Shown here piece after piece: positions 24,919 to 33,790 of a stretch of DNA of 64,000 bases (positions within the stretch are counted from its first letter, which is position 1; each line of letters begins with the position of its first letter). Below the pieces are notes generated by a model. That model had not been told where the DNA came from and searched no databases. It saw nothing but the letters and a program-made list of their open reading frames with translations. A program made the translations under genes and the position numbers. Source of the DNA: JAJEFO01 sp009843725 (GTDB taxonomy: Bacteria > Pseudomonadota > Alphaproteobacteria > Rhodobacterales > Rhodobacteraceae); assembly GCA_965243215.1 (NCBI GenBank), contig CBDEUJ010000004.1:744001-808000 (forward strand), read 5' to 3'.

Positions 24919-25143
24919 AGGCGCCGACTACGCGTTTCGGCTCGCGGCGATTCCGCTCCTGAACCGTCATTCCCGCTTCCACAACCCTGCCCAATGGGCT
25001 CGGCAACGTCCCTGGTCAACGGGACGCCTTGCGAAACACATGGAGGTCGCTCGCCCGTCGAGGATGATCCCATCCCTTGGTCATTGGACTTATGTGCCAG
25101 ACTTGACGGACCGTCAGGCGGTCGCAAGCATTGATTTCGCGGG
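24919..25143. other. Intergenic, nothing recognised
   Basis: No gene or clear terminator was recognised between ilvH and the TnpB relic. Confidence 0.35.
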
Positions 25144-25370
25144 TCAGTAGAGGCTGCCAGCGCGAACGCCGCTCACCGCGCAGGCGCGCCAGTCCCTGAC
25201 GCCTCGTTCATTGGAGCGATGCGCAGGAGGGCCCTGTCCCGAATGTTCCTCGCCGCGTTGAGACCGGCATGGGCTGCATGGCCGCAGGCCATGCAAGCGA
25301 AGCCGTCGACGAAACGGTCGCACGGCAGGCGCTGCGATCTGCAATCATGACAACTTCGGCTTGCAATCAT
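25144..25370 (-). pseudogene. TnpB C-terminal fragment (IS200/IS605 family relic)
   Basis: One minus frame reads CHDCRSQRLPCDRFVDGFAC followed by GHAAHAGLNAARNIRDRALL. This is the zinc-ribbon (CxxC...CxxC) and the final RuvC Asp/Asn segment (HAxxNAARNI) of TnpB. The N-terminal three quarters are missing, and the downstream end slips frame. It is a dead relic between ilvH and ald. Confidence 0.75.
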
Positions 25371-25543
25371 CAGATCGAAAACACTTTTTCTGCGAAGGGT
25401 GCCGTATAGGAAACAGCACTTTCCCGACAGTTGTCTCCATCGGTTTGTCGGTACCGGCTTTAGCGAATTCCTGTCTGTTTACTGCGCCTGAAAAACATCG
25501 TATTGGCTCGTGCGTCACGCTCGGTTCACCAGACGGTGCTCAC

Positions 25544-26662
25544 ATGCTCATTGGCGTTCCCAAGGAAACGAAAATACACGAATACCGGGTCGGGCTGATC
25601 CCCGGCAATGTCCGCGAACTCGTCGCGCACGGCCACCGTGTCGTCGTGGAAAGCGGGGCAGGCGGGGCCATCGGCATGACCGATGCCCACTACGAGGAAG
25701 CCGGGGCATCCATCGCGGATTCGCCCGCCGAGGTGTTCACCGAGGCCGAATTGATCGTCAAGGTGAAGGAGCCGCTTGCACCGGAGCGCGCGATGCTTCG
25801 CAAGGGGCAGATTCTGTTTACCTACCTGCATCTTGCGCCCGATCCGGATCAGGCCGAGGATCTGCTCGACAGCGGTGCGACCTGCATCGCCTACGAGACC
25901 GTCACCTCACCGTTCGGCGGCTTGCCGCTGCTGGCGCCGATGTCGGAAGTCGCTGGCCGCATGTCGGTCCAGGCAGGCGCATATTACCTGGAGAAGACCC
26001 ATTACGGCTTGGGCATCCTGCTGGGCGGCGTGCCAGGAGTCGATCCCGGCAAGGTTGTCGTCATCGGCGGCGGTGTCGTCGGAACCCACGCCATCCATAT
26101 CGCGCTCGGCATGGGTGCCGACGTATGGGTGCTGGACAGCAACATCAACCAGTTGAACCGGCTGTGGCAACAGTTCGGCCGGCCGCTGAACACCGTGTTC
26201 TCGACCCGCGATGCCATCGAGCGCCACTGCATCGCGGCGGACCTCGTGATCGGCGGCGTCTTGGTTCCCGGCGCGGCAGCGCCGAAACTGGTGTCTGCCG
26301 AACTCGTGAGCCGGATGAAGCCCGGCTCGGTCCTTGTCGACGTTGCGATCGATCAAGGAGGCTGCTTCGAGACATCCCGTCCGACAACCCACGACGAACC
26401 GGTCTACATGGTGGACGAGGTCGTGCACTATTGCGTCGCCAACATGCCAGGCGGCGTGCCACGCACCTCGGCCCAGGCGTTGAACAACGCCACGCTGCCC
26501 CATACGCTGGCGATCGCCGACAAGGGTTGGCGCAAGGCACTGGGAGACGACCCGCACCTGATGGGCGGACTGAACGTCCACGCCGGCCGGATCACCCATG
26601 CTGCGGTTGCGGAAAGTCTCGGCCACGAGTGTTTCGATCCGAGGGAGGCAATCGCACACTGA
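25544..26662 (+). CDS. ald: Alanine dehydrogenase
   Basis: A 372-residue NAD-dependent L-alanine dehydrogenase (EC 1.4.1.1), interconverting alanine with pyruvate and ammonia. Lys75 (VKVKEPLAP) and His96 (TYLHLAPD) are the substrate-binding and catalytic residues. SEVAGRMSVQAGA and the NAD-binding GGGVVGTHAI are also present. ATG 25544 gives the standard MLIGVPKETK start; the upstream in-frame extension belongs to intergenic DNA containing the TnpB relic. It is a single gene, probably serving alanine catabolism or nitrogen recycling. Confidence 0.95.
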   Translation: MLIGVPKETKIHEYRVGLIPGNVRELVAHGHRVVVESGAGGAIGMTDAHYEEAGASIADSPAEVFTEAELIVKVKEPLAPERAMLRKGQILFTYLHLAPDPDQAEDLLDSGATCIAYETVTSPFGGLPLLAPMSEVAGRMSVQAGAYYLEKTHYGLGILLGGVPGVDPGKVVVIGGGVVGTHAIHIALGMGADVWVLDSNINQLNRLWQQFGRPLNTVFSTRDAIERHCIAADLVIGGVLVPGAAAPKLVSAELVSRMKPGSVLVDVAIDQGGCFETSRPTTHDEPVYMVDEVVHYCVANMPGGVPRTSAQALNNATLPHTLAIADKGWRKALGDDPHLMGGLNVHAGRITHAAVAESLGHECFDPREAIAH

Positions 26663-26869
26663 CCGGTGCACCGCTCGGGATGTGCGTCAATGCGGCCTTC
26701 ATCATCGGGCAGGCAGTCTTGTCCGTTGCAACCAGGAAATGACGACCATCCACGAGCCGTGCTATCGGATCGGAGCGCTGCGCCGCGTGGGCCGCTAAGG
26801 CAGGAACAGCCGCCCGCACCCCGATTTCGAACAGCGAGCGGGCATGATTTCGCAGGACTGGTTGATCCA

Positions 26870-27853
26870 CTAAGCTGCGATCTGTCTGGCCTTTTCGACC
26901 AAAACCTCCGCCTGCCGGATCGAGGCATAGTCGATCAGCCGACCGTCCAGCGACACTGCGCCCTTGCCCGCTGCTTCGGCCTCTGCCATGGCCGCAAGAA
27001 TACGGTTGGCCTTGTCAACCTCGGCCTCGGTCGGGCTCATCACCTCGTTGGCCAGCGCGACTTGGCTGGGGTGGATGGCCCATTTTCCTTCGCAGCCAAG
27101 AGCAGCGGCGCGATAGGCGGCGGCTTTGTAGCCTTCGGGGTCGCTGAAATCACCAAACGGGCCGTCGATGGGGCGCAGGCCATTGGCGCGGGCTGCAACG
27201 ACCATGTTGGCGATGGCTGAATGCCACATATCGCCCCAATGCACCTGCCGGGATCCGTCGCTGCCAGGGTCGGTCAGCACTGCGTAATTCTCGTTAACAC
27301 CGCCAATCACTGTGGTGCGGGCCCGCATGCTGGCAGCATAGTCGGCAACCCCGAAATGCAGGCTTTCGTTGCGCATTGATGCACCGGCGATCGCATTGAC
27401 ATTCTGCATGCCCAAGGCGGTCTCAATGATATGCTCGAACCCGATGCGCTTTGTCAGCCCCGTAGCATCCTCTATCTGCGTCACCAGCATGTCCACGGCG
27501 TAGACGTCCGCGGCGGTCCCAACCTTGGGAATCATGATCAAATCAAGTCGCTCCCCTGCCTGTTCCACGACATCGACGACGTCGCGATACATGTAATGCG
27601 TGTCCAAGCCGTTGATTCGAACCGACATGGTCTTGCTGTTCCAATCGACCTCGTTCAGGGCCTTTACAATGTTATTGCGCGCCCGTTCCTTCTCGTCCGG
27701 GGCGACCGCGTCTTCGAGATCGAGAAAGATGACATCGACGTCGGATTGTGCTGCTTTTTCAAACATTTGCGGTTGGCTGCCAGGGACGGCCAACTCGCTG
27801 CGATTTAGGCGGCCGGGCGCCTGTTCGATGGGGTGAAAGCTCATGTCGGCCAC
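26870..27853 (-). CDS. mcl: L-malyl-CoA lyase (serine cycle; HpcH/HpaI family)
   Basis: A 327-residue CitE/HpcH-type lyase that cleaves malyl-CoA to glyoxylate and acetyl-CoA. IFLDLEDAVAPDEKE, RINGLDTHYMYRDV, GFEHIIETALGMQNV, HFGVADYAASMRARTTVIGG and GLRPIDGPFGDFSDPEGY match serine-cycle malyl-CoA lyase of methylotrophs very closely as I recall that sequence. Acidic residues for Mg binding lie in the LDLEDA and IETALGM segments. It faces the aminotransferase-mtkAB-reductase operon across the regulator gene, completing the malate-to-glyoxylate leg. Confidence 0.92.
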   Translation of the reverse strand: MADMSFHPIEQAPGRLNRSELAVPGSQPQMFEKAAQSDVDVIFLDLEDAVAPDEKERARNNIVKALNEVDWNSKTMSVRINGLDTHYMYRDVVDVVEQAGERLDLIMIPKVGTAADVYAVDMLVTQIEDATGLTKRIGFEHIIETALGMQNVNAIAGASMRNESLHFGVADYAASMRARTTVIGGVNENYAVLTDPGSDGSRQVHWGDMWHSAIANMVVAARANGLRPIDGPFGDFSDPEGYKAAAYRAAALGCEGKWAIHPSQVALANEVMSPTEAEVDKANRILAAMAEAEAAGKGAVSLDGRLIDYASIRQAEVLVEKARQIAA

Positions 27854-27955
27854 TCCTGGAGTCTGGCGGGTTCAAGATGTCGGTCAGGCAGACAGGCGAA
27901 ATCCCAATCTGTCAAGAAATTTTATTACGCATGATGGAGTGCACACGACACAAGA

Positions 27956-28591
27956 TTACTCGGATTGCCCAGGCAATCTGGACGAGTAGAAGAATGTGAT
28001 CGCCTGCGCCCGGTTCTTGACCGACAGCTTGTCATAGAGGTTCGACAGGTGGAATTTCACAGTGTTGATAGAGATTCCGAGCTCGCGCGACAGCTCTCGG
28101 TTTGTCAGTCCCCTCGACAGCGCCTCCAGCATGACGCGTTCCTTGCGGCTGAGCGTCTGGATCGGGTCGGCTTGCAACTCGCGGACGTCGACGAACGGGA
28201 ACACCATCTTGCCGGCCGCGACATCGGCGCAAGTGGTCAGCAGTCCCTCCACTTCGCCCGACCGCGCCACGAAACCGGCTGCCCCAGCGGTCATCGCCAG
28301 CCGGGGCAAATCGCTGGTGTCGTCGCCGTAGACCACCAGTTTTGGCGCATGCTCCTGCTCGCGCAGCACCTCGATCAATTTCGGGCCGCCAAGGGCCGGC
28401 AGGTTCCAGTCGATCACGCCGACGTCGACCGGCACCCGTATCACCATGCCCAAGAACCCTTCGGCAGTAGCGGAAGTTGCCACGAGCGAGAATCGGGGAT
28501 CACGTTCGAAAATCTCGGACATGGCTGACAAGATCAGGGGATTTCGGTCCGCCAGCATGATGTCGATCGGACGCTCGATTTCGCTAACCAT
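27956..28591 (-). CDS. LuxR-type response regulator
   Basis: A 211-residue protein with an N-terminal receiver domain (phospho-acceptor probably Asp61 in VIDWNLPALGG) and a C-terminal LuxR helix-turn-helix from about residue 147 (LSRKERVMLEALSRGLTNRE, then ISINTVKFHLSNLYDKL). The receiver is atypical. A single Asp15 stands where an acidic pair is usual, and the conserved Lys is Arg in FVARSGE, so phosphorylation is uncertain. No histidine kinase is adjacent. Its place between mcl and the divergent serine-cycle operon suggests it controls them (inference). Confidence 0.88.
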   Translation of the reverse strand: MVSEIERPIDIMLADRNPLILSAMSEIFERDPRFSLVATSATAEGFLGMVIRVPVDVGVIDWNLPALGGPKLIEVLREQEHAPKLVVYGDDTSDLPRLAMTAGAAGFVARSGEVEGLLTTCADVAAGKMVFPFVDVRELQADPIQTLSRKERVMLEALSRGLTNRELSRELGISINTVKFHLSNLYDKLSVKNRAQAITFFYSSRLPGQSE

Positions 28592-28670
28592 GTGTTTTCC
28601 AAGCGCTATTCACAAAAAGCTGCCCATTTGGACAGGGCCATTTTCAGCATGCAGCCGAATACTTACCTTT

Positions 28671-28705
28671 ATGGGTTGGTAATTCCCCACCCATTTAGCT
28701 ACCAA
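28671..28705. promoter_or_regulatory. Interleaved palindromes in the divergent serine-cycle control region
   Basis: Two perfect 6-bp inverted repeats overlap: ATGGGT (28671-28676) with ACCCAT (28689-28694), and TTGGTA (28676-28681) with TACCAA (28700-28705). They lie between the LuxR regulator gene and the aminotransferase gene, in an AT-richer region. They are a candidate binding site for the adjacent regulator. Confidence 0.4.
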
Positions 28706-28785
28706 AAACAGGAGTAACCGACGTTGTGAAATTTCGCAAGCTCGGGCCTCTTGGGCAGTAATTTCGAATAGAAAGGAAGCCCACG

Positions 28786-30030
28786 ATGACTGTCCACGCC
28801 TTTCCGCAGCTGGAAATCCCCGAAACACTGGCGGCCGGCCCGGGTCCAGGCAACACCGATGCCCGTGTGCTGGCGCGGTTCGCCGCCGCCGGTGTTGCCG
28901 ACCACATGCAGCCGGACGTTCTGCGCGGCATGGTGGAGTGCAAGCACATGTTGCGCGAAGTCTGGGGGACGAACAACGTTCACACCTTCGGAGCCGCCGG
29001 GACCGGCTGGACCGCGCTGGACATGATGTTTTCCGCCGTCCGCCCCGGCGACAAGGTCGTCGCCTTTGCCAATGGCACCTTTTCGGGGATCGACGCGCTG
29101 ACACTGCGGCTAAAGGCGGCGACAGAAAGTGAACTGGCCGCGAGCCCGATGGACCCGCAAGCCGCGAGCGTCACCGTGATCGAGGTTCCGCATGGGCAAT
29201 CGGTCAGCCTCGCCGAGATTGAAACGGCCCTGGCAGAACATCAACCCAAATGGGCCTTTATGGCACACTGGGAAACCGGCTCTGGCAGGATCAACGATCT
29301 CAGAGGTTTCTCGGATGCCTGCGACCGCCATGGAGTCATGGGATTGGTCGACGCTGTCTCCTCCCTCGGCGTCGAGGATTTCCGTATCGATGACTACCAG
29401 GGGGTCGCAGGCTGGGCGTCGTGTCCGCAGAAGGGTATCTGCTGTTTGCCGCTGACCTATGCGCCGGTTTCCTTCACCGACCGGTTCATCGACAGTCTGA
29501 GGGAAACGGGGGCCGCCACCTATGCCAATCACCCGATCCTCGAGGCGCGCCACTGGGGCATCATCGAGGGCGAGGACGTCGAAATGGGCACCTATCACCG
29601 CACCCACTCCGGCTATGCCGTCGCGGCCTTCCATGAATCGCTGCGCCTGACGCTGGAACAGACCGTCGCCAAGCGTGCCGCCGAATACACCCGCCACGAG
29701 GCCGTGCTGCGCGATGTGCTCGAGGCGATGGGCTGTGAAGTGACGTCGAACATGACTTCGCTGGTCGTGCTGAATCTTCCGGGTGACATGGCGGGCCGCG
29801 AAATGGAACTCGTGCGGCATTGCCGCGCGCAGAACTTCGGCATTTGGCCGACGCTCAGCACGCCGGTGCAGATACGCATCGGCATCCTCAACCAGTTGAA
29901 CCGCGGCGCCATTGAAGAAATTGCAACGCGGTTTGCCCAAGCCATCCGCGATCTGGGAGGCAAGGCGAATCAGGCAGGCATCAACGACGTACTGCACAGC
30001 CACTACGGCGTGGCTTGCGCCGCCGAGTAA
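28786..30030 (+). CDS. Class V aminotransferase (serine/alanine-glyoxylate type)
   Basis: A 414-residue fold-type I PLP enzyme. AAGPGPGNTDARVLARF at the N-terminus and the PLP lysine at about 216 in CPQKGICCLP match the alanine-glyoxylate / serine-glyoxylate aminotransferase group. In the serine cycle this step gives hydroxypyruvate and glycine from serine and glyoxylate. As far as I recall Methylobacterium SgaA and BhcA, the sequence is not a close copy of either, so the amino donor is assigned by context. AAAGGAAG precedes the ATG. It is the first gene of an operon with mtkA, mtkB and a reductase. Confidence 0.82.
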   Translation: MTVHAFPQLEIPETLAAGPGPGNTDARVLARFAAAGVADHMQPDVLRGMVECKHMLREVWGTNNVHTFGAAGTGWTALDMMFSAVRPGDKVVAFANGTFSGIDALTLRLKAATESELAASPMDPQAASVTVIEVPHGQSVSLAEIETALAEHQPKWAFMAHWETGSGRINDLRGFSDACDRHGVMGLVDAVSSLGVEDFRIDDYQGVAGWASCPQKGICCLPLTYAPVSFTDRFIDSLRETGAATYANHPILEARHWGIIEGEDVEMGTYHRTHSGYAVAAFHESLRLTLEQTVAKRAAEYTRHEAVLRDVLEAMGCEVTSNMTSLVVLNLPGDMAGREMELVRHCRAQNFGIWPTLSTPVQIRIGILNQLNRGAIEEIATRFAQAIRDLGGKANQAGINDVLHSHYGVACAAE

Positions 30031-30042
30031 GGAGCCAAAGCG

Positions 30043-31242
30043 TTGGACGTCCACGAGTATCAAGCCAAGGAAATCCTGTCGGGTTTCGGAGTAGAGGTTC
30101 CGTCCGGCGCCTTGGCTTATTCGCCTGAACAGGCCGCCTATCGCGCCCGCGAACTCGGCGGCGACAAGTGGGTGGTCAAAGCGCAGGTCCACGCAGGCGG
30201 ACGCGGCAAGGCAGGCGGGGTCAAGCTTTGCGACAGCGACCACGCGATCCAGGAAGCCTGCGAAGGCATGTTCGGCCGCAAGCTGGTAACTCATCAGACC
30301 GGGCCCGAGGGCAAGGGCATTTACCGCGTTTATGTCGAGGCCGCCGTGCCGATTGAGCGCGAGTTCTACCTCGGCTTGGTCATGGACCGATCCAGCCAGC
30401 GGGTGATGATAGTTGCCAGCGCCGAGGGCGGCATGGAGATCGAGGAGATCAGCGCCGAGAAGCCGGATTCCATCGTCCGCTCCACCGTTGAGCCAGCGGT
30501 TGGCTTGCAGGACTTTCAGGCCCGCGAGATTGCATTTGAGCTGGGGATCGAACCCGGGCTTGTCAGCCAGGTGGTGCGCACTCTTCAGGGCTGCTACCGC
30601 GCGTTTTCGGAACTCGATGCCACGATGGTGGAGATCAACCCGCTAGTGGTGACCGGTGATGATCGCGTGATCGCGCTGGATGCAAAGATGACTTTCGACT
30701 ACAATGCGCTGTTCCGTCATCCGCAGATCAGCGAATTGCGCGACAAGTCCCAGGAAGACCCGCGCGAAAGCCGCGCCGCCGACCGCGGCCTCAGCTATGT
30801 CGGGCTGGACGGCAACATCGGCTGCATCGTCAACGGCGCTGGGCTGGCCATGGCAACGATGGACACGATCATGCTGGCCGGGGGCGAGCCTGCGAACTTC
30901 CTTGACATCGGCGGCGGGGCCACGCCTGAACGCGTCACCAAGGCCTTTCGCCTGGTGATGTCGGACAAGAATGTGCAGGCCGTGCTTGTCAACATCTTTG
31001 CCGGCATCAATCGGTGTGACTGGGTGGCCGAAGGCGTCGTTCAAGCGCTGAACGAGGTGCAAGTCGACGTGCCCGTCATTGCCCGCCTCGCAGGCACGAA
31101 CGTGGAAGAGGGTCAAAAGATCCTCTCCAAATCCGGCCTGCCGATCATCCGCGCCGGCACTCTGATGGAAGCTGCCGAACGCGCCGTGGTCGCATGGCAG
31201 AACGATTTGACCCAGGCAACCCGCATGAGGGCCGTGAAATGA
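30043..31242 (+). CDS. mtkA: Malate-CoA ligase beta subunit (malate thiokinase large subunit)
   Basis: A 399-residue ATP-grasp protein of the SucC family (MDVHEYQAKEIL, VVKAQVHAGGRGKAGGV, ATMVEINPLVV, FLDIGGGATPERVTKAF). Such subunits form malate-CoA ligase or succinyl-CoA synthetase with an alpha subunit. Context with malyl-CoA lyase and the reductase favours malate thiokinase (EC 6.2.1.9). The start is TTG, chosen because AAGGAG lies at 30029-30034 and the family N-terminus begins exactly there. It follows the aminotransferase by 12 bases and overlaps mtkB by four. Confidence 0.9.
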   Translation: MDVHEYQAKEILSGFGVEVPSGALAYSPEQAAYRARELGGDKWVVKAQVHAGGRGKAGGVKLCDSDHAIQEACEGMFGRKLVTHQTGPEGKGIYRVYVEAAVPIEREFYLGLVMDRSSQRVMIVASAEGGMEIEEISAEKPDSIVRSTVEPAVGLQDFQAREIAFELGIEPGLVSQVVRTLQGCYRAFSELDATMVEINPLVVTGDDRVIALDAKMTFDYNALFRHPQISELRDKSQEDPRESRAADRGLSYVGLDGNIGCIVNGAGLAMATMDTIMLAGGEPANFLDIGGGATPERVTKAFRLVMSDKNVQAVLVNIFAGINRCDWVAEGVVQALNEVQVDVPVIARLAGTNVEEGQKILSKSGLPIIRAGTLMEAAERAVVAWQNDLTQATRMRAVK

Positions 31243-32129
31243 GCATTCTTCTTGATCGCGACACGCGCGTAATCGTTCAGGGCATCACTGGCCGCATGGC
31301 CCGGTTTCACACCAAGGACATGCTGGAATACGGCACCAACGTCGTTGGCGGCGTAGTGCCGGGCAAGGGCGGCCAAAAGGTCGAAGGCGTGCCGGTATTC
31401 GACACAGTGAAAGAAGCGGTGACCGCGACCGGCGCCGAGGCCAGCCTCGTCTTCGTCCCGCCACCGTTCGCCGCAGATTCGATCATGGAGGCAGCCGACG
31501 GCGGCATTCGGTATTGCGTCTGCATCACCGATGGCATCCCCGCGGGCGACATGATCCGAGTGAAACGCTACATGATGCGATACCCGAGGGAGCGTCGCAT
31601 GGTGTTGACGGGGCCGAACTGTGCAGGCACGATCTCCCCCGGCAAAGCGCTGCTCGGGATCATGCCGGGGCATATCTATCTGCCTGGAAACGTGGGCATT
31701 GTCGGTCGCTCGGGAACGTTGGGTTACGAGGCCGCCGCGCAACTCAAGGAACTGGGGCTGGGTGTGTCCACCTCTGTCGGCATCGGCGGCGACCCGATCA
31801 ACGGCTCGTCCTTCAAGGACATCTTGGAGCGGTTTGAAAATGACGCCGACACGGATGTGATCTGCATGATCGGTGAGATCGGCGGCCCGCAAGAGGCCGA
31901 GGCCGCCGACTATATCCGCGACCATGTGACCAAGCCGGTTGTTGCCTATGTTGCAGGCCTGACCGCACCCAAGGGACGCACGATGGGACATGCAGGCGCG
32001 ATCATCTCCGCCTTTGGCGAAAGCGCCAGCGAAAAGGTCGAGATTCTGGAAAATGTCGGCGTGACCGTCGCCGAAAACCCCGCCGTGATTGGCAAGACCG
32101 TCGCTGAAGTCATGGGAAAGGCAGCCTGA
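31239..32129 (+). CDS. mtkB: Malate-CoA ligase alpha subunit (malate thiokinase small subunit)
   Basis: A 296-residue SucD-family protein with a CoA-binding Rossmann domain (VIVQGITGRMARFHTKDML) and the phospho-histidine His251 in KGRTMGHAGAI. Segments PNCAGTISPGKALLGIMPGH and GIGGDPINGSSFKDIL are typical. It activates malate to malyl-CoA together with MtkA, feeding the lyase encoded upstream on the other strand. ATG overlaps the mtkA stop (ATGA). The enzyme could in principle act on succinate, but the operon favours malate. Confidence 0.9.
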   Translation: MSILLDRDTRVIVQGITGRMARFHTKDMLEYGTNVVGGVVPGKGGQKVEGVPVFDTVKEAVTATGAEASLVFVPPPFAADSIMEAADGGIRYCVCITDGIPAGDMIRVKRYMMRYPRERRMVLTGPNCAGTISPGKALLGIMPGHIYLPGNVGIVGRSGTLGYEAAAQLKELGLGVSTSVGIGGDPINGSSFKDILERFENDADTDVICMIGEIGGPQEAEAADYIRDHVTKPVVAYVAGLTAPKGRTMGHAGAIISAFGESASEKVEILENVGVTVAENPAVIGKTVAEVMGKAA

Positions 32130-32130
32130 C

Positions 32131-33102
32131 ATGATCAAACCTTCCGTCTTTGTAACACGCCGCTGGCCTGCCGCCGTCGAGGCGCAGCTGGCCAAGGACT
32201 ACAACGTCACCTTCAACACGTTGGACGTGCCGCTGGCGACGCAGCAAATGCGCGAGGCGATGAAGCGCTACGATGCTGTGCTGCCCACCGTGACCGACAA
32301 ACTGGATGCCGATGTCCTTGAGGTCGGCAAACCGCAGGCAAAGATCATCGGCAACTATGGCGTCGGCTATAGCCACATATGCGAGTCCTCGGCCCGCAAA
32401 AGCGGCATGACTGTGACCAACACGCCCGACGTGCTGTCCGAATGCACCGCCGATATCGCGATGACGCTGATGCTGATGGTGGCGCGGCGAGCGGGCGAAG
32501 GCGAACGCGAGGTGCGCGAAGGCCGCTGGACCGGCTGGCGCCCGACGCATCTGGTGGGTACCAAGGTGTCGGGCAAGACGCTCGGCATCATCGGCTATGG
32601 CCGCATCGGTCAGGAAATGGCCAAGCGCGCGCACCATGGGTTCGGAATGCGGGTAGTTGTCCAGAACCGCAGCCGCATCGCACCAGAGGTGCTGGCCCAA
32701 TGCGGCGCCACCCAGGTCGACACCGTCGAGGATCTGCTGCCCCGATGCGATTTCGTCTCGCTGCATTGCCCTGGTGGGGCCGCAAACCGGCACCTCATCA
32801 ATTCGCGCCGGCTGGATCTGATGAAAGAGGATGCCTTTCTGATCAACACCGCCCGCGGAGAGGTAGTCGATGAATGGGCGCTGACTCAGGCGCTGATGTT
32901 CAACACGATCGGCGGAGCCGCACTGGACGTGTTCGATGGCGAACCGTGCGTCGCACCTGACCTGATGCAATGCGAAAATCTGGTGATGCTTCCGCATCTC
33001 GGCTCCGCCACGCGCGAAGCCCGCGAGGCGATGGGGTTCCGGGTGCTGGACAACCTCGCCGATTTCTTTGCTGGCCGTGACCCGCGTGACCGGGTGATCT
33101 GA
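32131..33102 (+). CDS. hprA: Hydroxypyruvate / glyoxylate reductase (D-2-hydroxyacid dehydrogenase)
   Basis: A 323-residue NAD(P)-dependent D-isomer 2-hydroxyacid dehydrogenase. NYGVGYSHI precedes the NAD-binding GYGRIG (155-160), and the catalytic Arg242 (NTARG), Glu271 (DVFDGEP) and His289 (LPHLGSAT) are in place. It probably reduces hydroxypyruvate to glycerate in the serine cycle. By sequence it looks more like the GyaR glyoxylate-reductase branch than Methylobacterium HprA. ATG 32131 follows the mtkB stop by one base. It is the last gene of the operon; a tnpB relic starts just downstream. Confidence 0.88.
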   Translation: MIKPSVFVTRRWPAAVEAQLAKDYNVTFNTLDVPLATQQMREAMKRYDAVLPTVTDKLDADVLEVGKPQAKIIGNYGVGYSHICESSARKSGMTVTNTPDVLSECTADIAMTLMLMVARRAGEGEREVREGRWTGWRPTHLVGTKVSGKTLGIIGYGRIGQEMAKRAHHGFGMRVVVQNRSRIAPEVLAQCGATQVDTVEDLLPRCDFVSLHCPGGAANRHLINSRRLDLMKEDAFLINTARGEVVDEWALTQALMFNTIGGAALDVFDGEPCVAPDLMQCENLVMLPHLGSATREAREAMGFRVLDNLADFFAGRDPRDRVI

Positions 33103-33134
33103 TAAGGAATCATATACGTGAGTGACCATTCAGA

Positions 33135-33790
33135 TCACCCGTAGACCGTTCCGCGTACTGCCCCGGCAACCCGGCGACATGTGATGCAAGAACATCCTCG
33201 GACACACACCGGGACGGCCGAAGGGCCGATGTCCCGCCCGGCCAGCGCGATCCCGCGCCGGAGAACGTTCCGTGCCGCGTTGAAATCGCGATCCGTCACC
33301 AGACCGCAGCCGTAGCAGGCAAGCTCGCGCACATCCAGCGGCATCGGCCGCCGGTGCCCGCAGGCATGGCAGTCCGTGCTGGTGTGCTGGGGACGGATCC
33401 GCACGACTTCCCCACCGGCGCTCTCAGCCTGCAGGTCAGTTGGTGCACGAGCCATCCCCATTGCCGTTCGGCCATCGGTCGCGCCAACATCGGGCGCCGC
33501 AACATGTTCGAGACCTGGAGGTCTTCGACGGCGATCCGGCTGTGGCGTTTCACGATGCTTGCCGAAATCCCGTGGAGCGTGTTGCGCTCCCTTGTCCTTG
33601 TGCGTTCCCATTCGCGGGCGAGCGCCTTCACCTTCCTGCGGCGTGACGCGGAACCTTTCTTCGCTCTCGCCACCACGCGCTGCGCCCGCTCGGGCGGCCG
33701 TCGGTCGATGCTGACGACGGGCACCATCTCGCCGTTCGACATGATCCGCTCGGTCCTTGACGCCGAGATCAATGCCGACAGGTTCGCTTG
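33135..33790 (-). pseudogene. Decayed tnpB (IS200/IS605 family)
   Basis: Translation in three successive minus frames recovers TnpB order: EPVGIDLGVKD (RuvC-I) at about 33785-33755; then SRRRKVKALAREWERTRTRE...HSRIAVEDLQVSNM (RuvC-II, with Glu); then, in another frame from about 33500, the zinc ribbon CHACGHRRPMP...CYGCGLVTDRDFNAARN (RuvC-III, with Asp). At least two frameshifts and the missing N-terminus make it inactive. It sits 30 bases after the hprA stop. Confidence 0.85.

Noticed and set aside
30043..32129. Succinyl-CoA synthetase (sucCD) instead of malate thiokinase
   Set aside because: Sequence alone does not fully exclude it, but the operon with malyl-CoA lyase, glyoxylate aminotransferase and hydroxypyruvate reductase makes malate-CoA ligase far more likely.
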